From an uncultured Marvinbryantia sp. (lineage in GTDB: Bacteria; Bacillota; Clostridia; Lachnospirales; Lachnospiraceae): 59,475 bases of DNA. A program made the translations under genes and the position numbers. Below the pieces are notes generated by a model, which searched no databases, was not told the DNA's origin, and worked only from the letters and a program-made list of their open reading frames with translations. The first letter of the stretch is position 1. Each line of letters starts with the position of its first letter. This document shows positions 34,278 to 42,227 of this stretch, one piece after another. The stretch is from contig CAKRVB010000016.1 of the NCBI GenBank assembly GCA_934408725.1, positions 1 to 59,475 of the forward strand. Direction: 5' to 3'.

Positions 34278-35225
34278 TTATTTGCCTCCCTTCTGCTGTT
34301 CATATAAGGCTTTATGGCGCAGCATCGCTGCCCGTTTGGTCTTCTGCAATGCAAGGATCTCTTTGATGGCAGGAATTGAAATTGCAATACCTACAATCAC
34401 TGCTGACACCAGTTTCAAAGCAGACGCCGGCAGATTAAATCTCAGAGCTATCGCTACAATCACACGGTACAGACAGGAGCCAAGAATCACTCCCAGGATT
34501 CTGACTTTTATCGTTCTGCGTCCAAAAATAGTCTCACCAATAATCAGAGATGCCAAAGCTACGGTCACCATTCCAGTTCCCATATTCACATCAACTGATT
34601 TCTGATATTCTCCCAGAAGGCATCCTGCAAGCGCTGTCATGGCGCCCCCCATACAGAGTCCAACCGTTGTCGTCATGGCCGGATTGATAGAAGAACTTTT
34701 TACCATCGCAATATTATTTCCTGTTGCACGAATCGATAATCCAAGACGGGTTCCCAGAAAAAGTGCCAGGAGAACTGCAATGATCACCAGGAAAATCAGC
34801 GCTACGATCATTTTGCTGTAGCTTTCCAGTGCGGTTCCTTTTAACAGATCCTTCATCATGGAAAATACGGTTGTAGTAGTATTCATGTTCAGATTCGATT
34901 TTCCCATAATGCAGATGTTGACAGTATAAAGTCCGGTATTTACAATGATTCCGGCCAGCATACTCTCTACTTTCATCTTAGTCTGCAGAAACGCATTCAC
35001 AAGACCAGATAATACTCCGGCCGCCATAGCTGCAAACAAGGCCAGAAAAGGATGCCCTGCCAGTGCTACCACCGCTCCGGCTGCCGCTCCCATTGTATAA
35101 CATCCATCTGTGGAAAGATCACAGACATTCAGCATGGAATAGGTAAGGAACAGTGCCAGTGCAATGATTCCATAGATAATTCCCAGTTCCAATGCGCTCT
35201 GTATCAGGGCCCATGTAATAAACAT
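34278..35225 (-). CDS. trpY: ABC transporter permease, TrpXYZ family
   Basis: 315-aa membrane protein of the branched-chain-amino-acid-permease-like type. It has roughly 8-9 hydrophobic segments: ALELGIIYGIIALALFLTYS, LALFAAMAAGVLSGLVNAFL, MIVALIFLVIIAVLLALFLG, TTTVGLCMGGAMTALAGCLL and VSAVIVGIAISIPAIKEILA. The motif RLGLSIRATGNNIAMVKSSS is the coupling-loop region. A basic tail (QKTKRAAMLRHKALYEQQKG) ends the protein. It sits between the binding protein and ATPase genes and is likely the channel of the tryptophan importer suggested by the T-box. Confidence 0.85.
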   Translation of the reverse strand: MFITWALIQSALELGIIYGIIALALFLTYSMLNVCDLSTDGCYTMGAAAGAVVALAGHPFLALFAAMAAGVLSGLVNAFLQTKMKVESMLAGIIVNTGLYTVNICIMGKSNLNMNTTTTVFSMMKDLLKGTALESYSKMIVALIFLVIIAVLLALFLGTRLGLSIRATGNNIAMVKSSSINPAMTTTVGLCMGGAMTALAGCLLGEYQKSVDVNMGTGMVTVALASLIIGETIFGRRTIKVRILGVILGSCLYRVIVAIALRFNLPASALKLVSAVIVGIAISIPAIKEILALQKTKRAAMLRHKALYEQQKGGK

Positions 35226-35239
35226 ATTTTTTCTCCTTT

Positions 35240-36262
35240 TTATTCAGCAAAGCTTTCCGCTGTCTGAATCTCTACAAAATCTGTGCAGTAATCGCTGAAT
35301 GTTTCTTTAATTGTATCCAGATCAAATCCAATTGCTTCACAGGTATCTGTATTCACTGTTGCAATACCATTGTCAAAAGTCTGAACCGGCGTTGCTGCCA
35401 CATCTGCATCACCAGTCAGTACTTCTGCAACCATATCTGCAGTTGCCACACCCAGGTTTGCATAATCTACACCATAGCCGCAGAAAGCTCCGTTCAGTGC
35501 AAAGGAATCAGCTCCGGTATAGTGTGGGATCTTTGCATCATTAAACAATTCATAAATAGAAAGTTCTGCTGTCATGATGGTATTATCCGTTGGTGTAAAT
35601 ACTGCTTCTACGCCATCTGCAATCAGAGACTGAGCTGCCAAAATTACGTCATCCGTAGTGGAACCTGTTTTTTCTTCGTATTCGATTCCATTTTCTTCAC
35701 AAAATGCAATTGCATCCTGAATAGCATTCAGAGAAGAATCCTGTGCCGTGTCATATAACAGACCTACTTTTTTCAGATCCGGATTCGCTGCCAGCATCAG
35801 GTTCATAATCGTTGCGGTATCCAGAGCATCTGAAGTTCCGGTAATATTTCCACCAGGAGCATCCATGGATTCTACCAGTCCTGCTCCCACCGGATCAGAC
35901 ACTGCCGAGAAGATCACCGGAATATCCGTATCTTCTGTTGCAGACTGCATCACCATGGCAACCGGAGTCGCAATCGCTACAATCACATCTACCTGATCAG
36001 CCAGCAGATCCGTGGAGATCTGATTCAGCACAGAGGAATCTGCCTGTGCATTTGAAAAATAATCTGCGTAATTAAAGGTAACGCCCAGTTCCTCTCCCTT
36101 TGCATCCAGTTCTTTTTCAATGTTCTCTGTGATCTGATTCAGGGATGCATCATCTACATACTGTACAATTCCAACCTTATAATCCTCTGCCATTGCGGTT
36201 GCTGCCATTGCTGAGGTAATTGCTGCCATAACTGCTACACTTGTGAACACTTTCTTTTTCAT
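35240..36262 (-). CDS. trpX: ABC transporter substrate-binding protein, TrpX-like
   Basis: 340-aa exported binding protein with a Sec signal peptide (MKKKVFTSVAVMAAITSAMA, cleavage near TAMAE) and no lipobox Cys. The mature part follows the ABC_sub_bind (PF04392) pattern: YKVGIVQYVDDASLNQITEN, VIVAIATPVAMVMQSATEDT, PVIFSAVSDPVGAGLVES, NITGTSDALDTATIMNLML and VFTPTDNTIMTAELSIYELF. The start at 36262 has AAAAGGAG 10 nt upstream. It is the first gene behind a T-box whose specifier reads TGG, so tryptophan is the inferred ligand. A missing lipobox in a Gram-positive binding protein is slightly unusual. Confidence 0.85.
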   Translation of the reverse strand: MKKKVFTSVAVMAAITSAMAATAMAEDYKVGIVQYVDDASLNQITENIEKELDAKGEELGVTFNYADYFSNAQADSSVLNQISTDLLADQVDVIVAIATPVAMVMQSATEDTDIPVIFSAVSDPVGAGLVESMDAPGGNITGTSDALDTATIMNLMLAANPDLKKVGLLYDTAQDSSLNAIQDAIAFCEENGIEYEEKTGSTTDDVILAAQSLIADGVEAVFTPTDNTIMTAELSIYELFNDAKIPHYTGADSFALNGAFCGYGVDYANLGVATADMVAEVLTGDADVAATPVQTFDNGIATVNTDTCEAIGFDLDTIKETFSDYCTDFVEIQTAESFAE

Positions 36263-36376
36263 AATACGTTTTCTCCTTTTCATTAAAAAAATATTTTTGA
36301 AATCTTGAAATCACTTTTTTATGAATGCAGTGCTGATGGCAGTTTGTGAAATGAGAATTACTTTATCTTATAGGAC

Positions 36377-36410
36377 AAAAAACCGCCTCAAGCTATCTGC
36401 CTGAGACGGT
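36377..36410 (-). terminator. T-box terminator upstream of trpXYZ
   Basis: Minus strand stem ACCGTCTCAGGC/GCTTGAGGCGGT followed by T6. Its 5' part can pair alternatively with the T-box motif region. Confidence 0.88.
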
Positions 36411-36680
36411 AATAAAATTCTTATTATCGCGGTACCACTCAACTTGACGTCTGTGACGTCCTCTTTCGCATGTACATTCATACACTCCTGATTGATAACG
36501 GGTTCGGTTCCCGACAACGCCTACTCTGTATCTCCATGATAATCGGCGATCCATTTCAGGCTGCCCTCGAAAGCCCATTCAGCAAATCGCTCTATACTGC
36601 AATTCCACCATCTGCAGTTCTCTGTGATACAACGGATAAGCTTACTTCTCTTTCTCATCGGTTTGGTTTGTGATTTGTTG
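36411..36680 (-). promoter_or_regulatory. T-box riboswitch, Trp specifier (TGG)
   Basis: The 440-bp leader of trpX contains the T-box core GAGTGGTACCGCG (around the complement of 36428-36440), an AGAGAAC element, an apical GATGGTGGAAT loop closed by CTGCA/TGCAG, and a specifier loop TGAAATGGATC. By the GAA-N-codon-A layout also present in the window's Phe T-box, the specifier is TGG (complement of 36551-36553). Uncharged tRNA-Trp should favour antitermination. Confidence 0.87.
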
Positions 36681-36685
36681 TGGTT

Positions 36686-36714
36686 AGTTTAGCACTGTAA
36701 TGTGTAAATGTCAA
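36686..36714 (-). promoter_or_regulatory. sigmaA promoter of trpXYZ
   Basis: Minus strand TTGACA (complement of 36709-36714), 17-bp spacer, TAAACT (complement of 36686-36691), just upstream of the T-box leader. Confidence 0.88.
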
Positions 36715-36726
36715 GCATTTCATGCA

Positions 36727-38310
36727 TTAAATATTCAATAAATCACTAAATACCTTCAGCGCACCATCTGTTTCATGAGCCAGGACACGTTTTGCCAGTA
36801 CCTTACCCAGCTGAACACCTTCCTGATCGAAGCTGTTCACATTCCAAAGGAATCCCTGGAACATCACTTTGTTCTCAAAATGTGCCAGAAGTGCTCCCAG
36901 GCTTCCAGGATTCACCTGATCACCAATGATAATACTGGATGGACGTCCACCTTCAAAGTTCTTGTTACGGTTGTCGTCTTCTTTACCGCAGGCAAATGCG
37001 ATGATCTGAGCTGCTACATTTGCACAGAGCTTCTGCTGGCTTGTGCTTCCCTGAATCTCCACATCAGTGTCCATCTGGTTGTTACGATATCCTACAAACT
37101 GAAGCGGAACAATATCGGTTCCCTGATGAAGGAGCTGATAGAAAGAGTGCTGTCCATTAGTTCCAGGTTCCCCAAAGATCACAGGTCCAGTCACATAATC
37201 TACCGGTTCACCGAAACGGTTCACTGATTTTCCATTGGACTCCATATCCAGCTGCTGCAGATGTGCCGGGAAGCGGCTCAGTGCCTGAGAATATGGGAGT
37301 ACAGCAGTACTTGGATAACCCAGTACATTACGCTCATAGACGCCAATCAGAGCATCCAGCATAGCAGGATTCTGTAATACATCTGCATTGGCAGACAGTT
37401 TGTCCTCCTCTGCTGCACCGTCCAGGAACTGTGCAAATACCTCCGGTCCAAATGCAAGAGACAATACTGCTCCTCCTACTGCTGAAGTAGAAGAATAACG
37501 TCCTCCTATATAATCATCCATAAAGAATGCTGCCAGATAATCATCGCTCTTTGCCAGAGGAGAAGTTTCACTGGTTACTGCAATCATATGTCTGGATGGA
37601 TCCAGTCCTGCATTCTTCAGAGCATCTTTCACAAATGCCTCGTTTGTCAATGTCTCCAGGGTAGTTCCTGACTTCGATACCAATACAAAGATCGCATGTG
37701 CCACATCGATGCCGTACAATACAGCTGCTGCATCATCCGGATCTACATTGCTGATAAATTTTGCTTCCATCTTGAAGCTATCATGTTTCTTTGCCCAGTT
37801 TTCCAGTGCCAGATACATGGCACGAGGTCCAAGGTCACTTCCACCAATACCGATCTGCACTACTGTAGTGAACTTCTCACCTGCTGCATTGGTAATCTCA
37901 CCATTATGTACTTTTCTGGCAAACTCTGCTATCTTCTGCTGCTGTTCTACATAGAATGCACGCTTATCCACGCCGTCTGCCATCACTTTGTCCCCAAGCT
38001 GTCCTCTGGTCAGCTGATGAAGAACCAGACGTTTTTCTCCTGTATTGATCACTTCTCCATTATAAAGTGCTGCAAATTTCTCTGTCAGCTGTGCTTCTTC
38101 TGCCAGCTTCTTCAGTACTGCCAGAATGTTGTCATCCACCTGCTTTGCAGCAAAGTGATATGTCAGTCCTTCTGCCATTGGCACACTGTATTTTTTCACA
38201 CGGCCTGCACCGTTTTCTCCTGTCATCGCCTCTTTCAGGTTCACTTTTTTTGCATTGGCAAGTTCCTGATATGCTGCAAGCGTATCCAGATTTTTCCAGG
38301 TAATCATCAT
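36727..38310 (-). CDS. pgi: Glucose-6-phosphate isomerase
   Basis: Interconverts glucose-6-phosphate and fructose-6-phosphate in glycolysis. The 527-aa enzyme is of the long, Proteobacteria-like PGI type rather than the shorter Bacillus type. Visible motifs include VVQIGIGGSDLGPRAMYLAL, FVLVSKSGTTLETLTNEAF, YIGGRYSSTSAVGGAVLSLA, FGEPGTNGQHSFYQLLHQGT (catalytic Glu and His) and WNVNSFDQEGVQLGKVLAKR (catalytic Lys). AAGGAGG precedes two consecutive ATGs, so the start is 38310 or 38307. It is monocistronic, with its own promoter overlapping the degV terminator. Confidence 0.96.
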   Translation of the reverse strand: MMITWKNLDTLAAYQELANAKKVNLKEAMTGENGAGRVKKYSVPMAEGLTYHFAAKQVDDNILAVLKKLAEEAQLTEKFAALYNGEVINTGEKRLVLHQLTRGQLGDKVMADGVDKRAFYVEQQQKIAEFARKVHNGEITNAAGEKFTTVVQIGIGGSDLGPRAMYLALENWAKKHDSFKMEAKFISNVDPDDAAAVLYGIDVAHAIFVLVSKSGTTLETLTNEAFVKDALKNAGLDPSRHMIAVTSETSPLAKSDDYLAAFFMDDYIGGRYSSTSAVGGAVLSLAFGPEVFAQFLDGAAEEDKLSANADVLQNPAMLDALIGVYERNVLGYPSTAVLPYSQALSRFPAHLQQLDMESNGKSVNRFGEPVDYVTGPVIFGEPGTNGQHSFYQLLHQGTDIVPLQFVGYRNNQMDTDVEIQGSTSQQKLCANVAAQIIAFACGKEDDNRNKNFEGGRPSSIIIGDQVNPGSLGALLAHFENKVMFQGFLWNVNSFDQEGVQLGKVLAKRVLAHETDGALKVFSDLLNI

Positions 38311-38374
38311 TGATTCCTCCTTCAATTCATCCTATGCATCACCGGACTCTTCCGCATGACGCACTCTTGGAATT

Positions 38375-38403
38375 ATTATAATATTAAATTCATTTAAAAA
38401 CAA
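38375..38403 (-). promoter_or_regulatory. sigmaA promoter of pgi
   Basis: Minus strand TTGTTT (complement of 38398-38403), 17-bp spacer, TATAAT (complement of 38375-38380). The -35 box overlaps the 3' end of the degV terminator. Confidence 0.75.
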
Positions 38404-38441
38404 GAAAAATCACCAGACAATCTCATTTCCTGTCTGGTGAT
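38402..38441 (-). terminator. rho-independent terminator of degV
   Basis: Perfect 11-bp stem ATCACCAGACA/TGTCTGGTGAT (arms 38431-38441 and 38409-38419) with an 11-nt loop, followed on the minus strand by T5. Confidence 0.9.
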
Positions 38442-38462
38442 CTGGTTGTTCTTGTCATACTT

Positions 38463-39302
38463 TTATACTACCGCAATAATTCCTCCATCATTGGCATACA
38501 TACTGCTGACTCCTGCCGTATCCACCACGATAATATCTTTCAGATGCAGACGTCTGTTCAATTCATCCCGCATCATCTCTGCTCTCTGTGGACAGTTGCA
38601 ATGAGAAAGTGCCAGAACCCGATCCTGATCCTGTCCCACATATTCTACAATAGCATCTGCCATCTTTACCAGAGCTTTATTCATCCCTCTGGCCTGAGCA
38701 AGCTGCTCAATGGTTCCTTCCGGTGTGGCTGTCATCACTGGCTTAATCTTCAACGCAGTAGCAAGAATCGCCTTCATATGACTGAGTCGGCCATTCTTAC
38801 GCAGAGTATCCAGTGACTCCAGTACAAACCAGGTATTCTGTTTCTCAATATACGCCTCTACCTGCTCTACTACTTCTTCAAATGCCATGCCTGCTTCTTC
38901 ACATTCCTGAATTTTCAATCCAATCAGTGTTTCTCCCACGGAAGCTGATCTGGAATTAAATACATAAGCCTTTTTCTCCGGATGCTCTTCCAGGAACAGA
39001 TTCTTCCCCAGTTCTGCGCTGTTATAGGAACCGCTCAGTTCCGCAGAAAGTGTCACCGCATATACATGATCTGCCCCACAGTCAAACTTGTCACGAAAGC
39101 TCTCCGGAGAAGGGCAGGCCGACTTCGGACAGTTCGGGCTTTCCGCCACCAGCTTCAGGAACTGATGCTGATCAAACGTCTCATCATCCACAATGGTATG
39201 ATCATCTACATATAATGTTAACGCTGCTGAACCAAAATGTTCATCTGCCTTCATCGCTTCTGTCAGTTCTCCACAGCTGTCAATAATAATCTTATAACTC
39301 AT
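38463..39302 (-). CDS. DegV family fatty-acid-binding protein
   Basis: 279-aa cytosolic protein of the DegV/FakB family, whose members bind fatty acids and, as FakB, present them to the FakA kinase. The N-terminus YKIIIDSCGELTEAMK carries the family DS(C/S) motif. ESPNCPKSACPSPESFRDKF, VYAVTLSAELSGSYNSAELG, VFNSRSASVGETLIGLKIQE and FVLESLDTLRKNGRLSHMKA are characteristic. The start at 39302 has GGAGG 9 nt upstream; an ATG three codons earlier abuts the Shine-Dalgarno. No FakA gene is visible nearby, so its partner is unknown. It is flanked by terminators and looks monocistronic. Confidence 0.9.
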   Translation of the reverse strand: MSYKIIIDSCGELTEAMKADEHFGSAALTLYVDDHTIVDDETFDQHQFLKLVAESPNCPKSACPSPESFRDKFDCGADHVYAVTLSAELSGSYNSAELGKNLFLEEHPEKKAYVFNSRSASVGETLIGLKIQECEEAGMAFEEVVEQVEAYIEKQNTWFVLESLDTLRKNGRLSHMKAILATALKIKPVMTATPEGTIEQLAQARGMNKALVKMADAIVEYVGQDQDRVLALSHCNCPQRAEMMRDELNRRLHLKDIIVVDTAGVSSMYANDGGIIAVV

Positions 39303-39454
39303 TAATCTCATCCTCCGGCTTCAGGCTGTATCTTTATCCCGAAGCAATTCTATATTTTCGTCTAAAGATATTCACATTTCTTAACATAGTTTTTAATACT
39401 ACATTATAGTAACACATATATTTGCATTTGAAAAGAGGGATTTCCTATGAAATT

Positions 39455-39493
39455 AAAAAAGCCATTCAGTCAGATTCCTCCAACCGAATGGCT
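39455..39493 (-). terminator. rho-independent terminator of htpG
   Basis: Minus strand stem AGCCATTCGGT/ACTGAATGGCT (one mismatch) followed by T6, starting 19 bp after the htpG stop codon. Confidence 0.85.
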
Positions 39494-39511
39494 CATTGCT
39501 TTTCTTTTGTT

Positions 39512-41554
39512 TTACTGTACCAGTTTGGTCATGATCTCATTGCTGCGTGCAATAAACTTTGTCATGGCTTCCGGTGAAAGTGGTGCATGACTGAGCATCG
39601 CCAGATCGTAAAGCTGCTCACAGATCATCGGCACATATTCGCCATCCTTATGCTCCAGAATATACTGTACCAGATGGTTCTTTGCATTCAATACCAGTGT
39701 CTCAGCACCGCCGAACATCGCCGGATCCATGCCTCCCATATTGTACATCTTCATCATATCCTGCATACGTCTGCTTTCTTCAGAGAGTGTGATCATAGAT
39801 GCTACAGATTCATTCTTCAGATTCTCAACTTTTACGTCCAGTTTGTCTTTTCCAAGGGCTTTACGGAACACTTCTGTCAGTGTATCTGCTGCCTCTTTTG
39901 TCACCTCTTCTGCATCTGCAGCTTTTAAAGTATCATTCACATCTGAATCAATACGTTTAAACTGAACATTCTCTTTCTTCTGTTCTACCAGAGAGATAAA
40001 CGGAGAGTCAATATTATGTTTCAGAATCACAGCATCCAGTCCTTCTGCTTTGAACATATTGATGTACTGGCTCTGCTGTACCTCGTCTGTCACATAGAAC
40101 AAAGTGGTCTTTGGTGCATCTTCCTTCTTCTCCTGGGTGTCTGCAGTGTCTGCAGTCTCTGTAGTATCCTCTTTCTTATTCTCTGCAATGAAGTCATCCA
40201 GAGTCAGATACTTGCCATCAATATTCTTAACCAGAATGTAGTCCATCATACGTTCACAGAACTTGCTGTCCTTGATGCATCCATATTTAATAAATGGACT
40301 GATATCATCCCAATATTTCTCATAATTCTCACGGTCTGTCTTACACATACCGCTGAGCTTATCAGCCACTTTCTTGCTGATATAATCCGAAATCTTCTTT
40401 ACAAATCCGTCATTCTGTAATGCACTTCTGGATACATTCAGCGGCAGATCCGGACAATCTATCACACCTTTCAGCAGCATCAGAAATTCCGGGATCACTT
40501 CTTTGATGTTATCTGCAATGAACACCTGATTGTTATATAACTTGATCGTTCCTTCAATAGAATCATACTCGGTGTTGATCTTCGGGAAATACAGAATACC
40601 CTTTAAGTTAAACGGATAATCCATGTTCAGATGGATCCAGAACAGTGGCTCCTTGTAATCCAGAAATACCTTACGGTAAAATTCCAGATATTCTTCATCT
40701 GTGCAGTCATTTGGATGTCTGGTCCAAAGAGGATGGGTATCACTGATAGAAACCGGACGTTTCTTGATCTTTGCCTTTTCCTTTGCCGGAGATACTTCTA
40801 CTACCTCTTTTTCCCCATTTTCATTTTCCTTTTCTTCTGTCCTGGCTTCTTCGTGAATATATTCTATTACCTCATCGGTATCCAGAACCTCTTCCTTGAG
40901 AATGGTCTCATACTGCGGCTCTGCATCTGCGTTAGTCAGGAAAATCTCGGTCGGCATGAAAGAACAATACTTCTCCAGCACTTCACGTGCACGGTATTCA
41001 TTGGCAAATTCCAGACTCTCTTCATTCAAAAACAGCGTAATCTCAGTACCAACTGTTGTACGATTGCCTGTCTCCATCTGATAACTGGTACCGCCATCAC
41101 ATTCCCAATGTACCGGTTCTGCACCTTCTTTATAAGAAAGCGTATCAATGTGTACTTCATCTGCTACCATAAATGCAGAATAGAATCCCAGTCCAAAGTG
41201 ACCGATGATCTCATCACCATTAGCATTATCCTTATATTTTTCAATAAAGTCTGTTGCTCCGGAAAATGCGATCTGTGTAATATATTCTTCTACCTCTTCC
41301 GGTGTCATACCAAGACCATTATCGATAAACTTCATGGTCTTGTCCTTTGCACTGATCACCACTTCTACTTTTCCTTTATAATCTTCAGGAAGGGTATAAT
41401 CACCGATCAGCGCCAGCTTCTTTAACTTGGTAATGGCATCACATCCATTGGATACCAGCTCACGCATAAAAATATCGTGGTCAGAATAAAGCCACTTTTT
41501 TATAATCGGAAAAATATTCTCACTGTTAATAGAAAGACTTCCTGTTTTGTTCAT
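39512..41554 (-). CDS. htpG: Molecular chaperone HtpG (Hsp90)
   Basis: ATP-dependent Hsp90 chaperone of 680 aa. N-terminal ATPase motifs are LYSDHDIFMRELVSNGCDAI (the family Glu and Asn), MKFIDNGLGMTPEEVEEYI (DxGxG) and IGHFGLGFYSAFMVAD. The middle domain has PLFWIHLNMDYPFNLKGILY and ISRSALQNDG-type residues in LPLNVSRSALQND; the C-terminal dimerisation domain is complete. A charged insert near 230-260 (EKENENGEKEVVEVSPAKEK) resembles the eukaryotic-type linker. The start at 41554 has GAGAGGTGA upstream. A perfect CIRCE lies upstream, so HrcA control is likely, unlike Bacillus subtilis where htpG is not in the HrcA regulon. Confidence 0.96.
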   Translation of the reverse strand: MNKTGSLSINSENIFPIIKKWLYSDHDIFMRELVSNGCDAITKLKKLALIGDYTLPEDYKGKVEVVISAKDKTMKFIDNGLGMTPEEVEEYITQIAFSGATDFIEKYKDNANGDEIIGHFGLGFYSAFMVADEVHIDTLSYKEGAEPVHWECDGGTSYQMETGNRTTVGTEITLFLNEESLEFANEYRAREVLEKYCSFMPTEIFLTNADAEPQYETILKEEVLDTDEVIEYIHEEARTEEKENENGEKEVVEVSPAKEKAKIKKRPVSISDTHPLWTRHPNDCTDEEYLEFYRKVFLDYKEPLFWIHLNMDYPFNLKGILYFPKINTEYDSIEGTIKLYNNQVFIADNIKEVIPEFLMLLKGVIDCPDLPLNVSRSALQNDGFVKKISDYISKKVADKLSGMCKTDRENYEKYWDDISPFIKYGCIKDSKFCERMMDYILVKNIDGKYLTLDDFIAENKKEDTTETADTADTQEKKEDAPKTTLFYVTDEVQQSQYINMFKAEGLDAVILKHNIDSPFISLVEQKKENVQFKRIDSDVNDTLKAADAEEVTKEAADTLTEVFRKALGKDKLDVKVENLKNESVASMITLSEESRRMQDMMKMYNMGGMDPAMFGGAETLVLNAKNHLVQYILEHKDGEYVPMICEQLYDLAMLSHAPLSPEAMTKFIARSNEIMTKLVQ

Positions 41555-41620
41555 AGTAATCACCTCTCGTAAAATTTGGTTATAATCTATGGGGTTCTTT
41601 TCCCCTTACCATTTAACAAG

Positions 41621-41649
41621 AGTATAATACCAGGAAATAAAGATGTCAA
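41621..41649 (-). promoter_or_regulatory. Proximal sigmaA promoter of htpG (P2)
   Basis: Minus strand TTGACA (complement of 41644-41649), 17-bp spacer, TATACT (complement of 41621-41626). The CIRCE lies 7 bp upstream of its -35 box rather than downstream. Confidence 0.85.
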
Positions 41650-41656
41650 GGAAAAA

Positions 41657-41683
41657 TTAGCACTCATCTGTAGTGAGTGCTAA
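41657..41683. promoter_or_regulatory. CIRCE operator upstream of htpG
   Basis: Perfect TTAGCACTC-N9-GAGTGCTAA, same arms as the hrcA operator with a different spacer, about 100 bp before the htpG start codon. Confidence 0.97.
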
Positions 41684-41691
41684 TAAAACTT

Positions 41692-41720
41692 TTATAAACT
41701 ACTTACTTTTTTCTTTACAA
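41692..41720 (-). promoter_or_regulatory. Possible distal promoter of htpG (P1) with CIRCE at its start point
   Basis: Minus strand TTGTAA (complement of 41715-41720, overlapping the upstream gene's stop codon), 17-bp spacer, TTATAA (complement of 41692-41697). A start about 7 bp further on would place the CIRCE at +1, the classical geometry. The match is weaker than P2. Confidence 0.45.
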
Positions 41721-42203
41721 AAATGGTTTCAGATACTTTTTCACTGCTTCGTCCCACGCATGCTCAACGGCTTTATCCATGGAAAACAGAGACAGGGATG
41801 TACCGGAAATACAATGCATTGCTCCGCCTGAAAAATGAAGATTTAAAAACAGTCCATTTACATCTGCTTCTGAGAAAGAGGTAATTCCGTTCTGATTCAG
41901 CAGCTTTTTCACATTAGACTGGGATAGTCGGAACACAATTTTAAATTCCAGCGGGGTATGCGTCCCTTTAATCAGACTTAACGCAAAAGGACGTACCTGT
42001 TTCCATCTGGAATACTTCATCTGACTCATACCGTATTCCTCCTGTTCTTCACTGGAATAATAAGCATGCTGAAGTGTTCCGTCAATATGAAAGGTGTTAA
42101 ATGTCACAAAATTTGCTTCAGAAAGAAAAAATGCGTCAAAATATTCTGTCAGGAATAATTTATTCATAAATACTTTTACATCTGAAATCTGAATGGAAAT
42201 CAT
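41715..42203 (-). CDS. Uncharacterised DUF5721-like protein
   Basis: 162-aa cytosolic protein with no signal peptide or membrane segment. It begins MISIQISDVKVFMNKLFLTE and contains FHIDGTLQHAYY, SRWKQVRPFALSLIKGTHTP and LEFKIVFRLSQSNVKKLL, a pattern I recall from a Clostridia-restricted family annotated DUF5721. The mixed alpha/beta character gives no catalytic clue. It follows the dihydrouridine synthase gene by 24 bp on the same strand and is probably co-transcribed with it and the L,D-transpeptidase. The family assignment is from memory and the function is unknown. Confidence 0.6.
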   Translation of the reverse strand: MISIQISDVKVFMNKLFLTEYFDAFFLSEANFVTFNTFHIDGTLQHAYYSSEEQEEYGMSQMKYSRWKQVRPFALSLIKGTHTPLEFKIVFRLSQSNVKKLLNQNGITSFSEADVNGLFLNLHFSGGAMHCISGTSLSLFSMDKAVEHAWDEAVKKYLKPFL

Positions 42204-42227
42204 AAATCCTTTACCCTCCTGCCAAAA

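Noticed and set aside
39447..39590. 47-codon plus-strand ORF with a GAGG Shine-Dalgarno and a hydrophobic middle
   Set aside because: It runs through the htpG terminator palindrome and antisense into the htpG 3' end, and has no plausible family match. Ribosome profiling would be needed to revive it.
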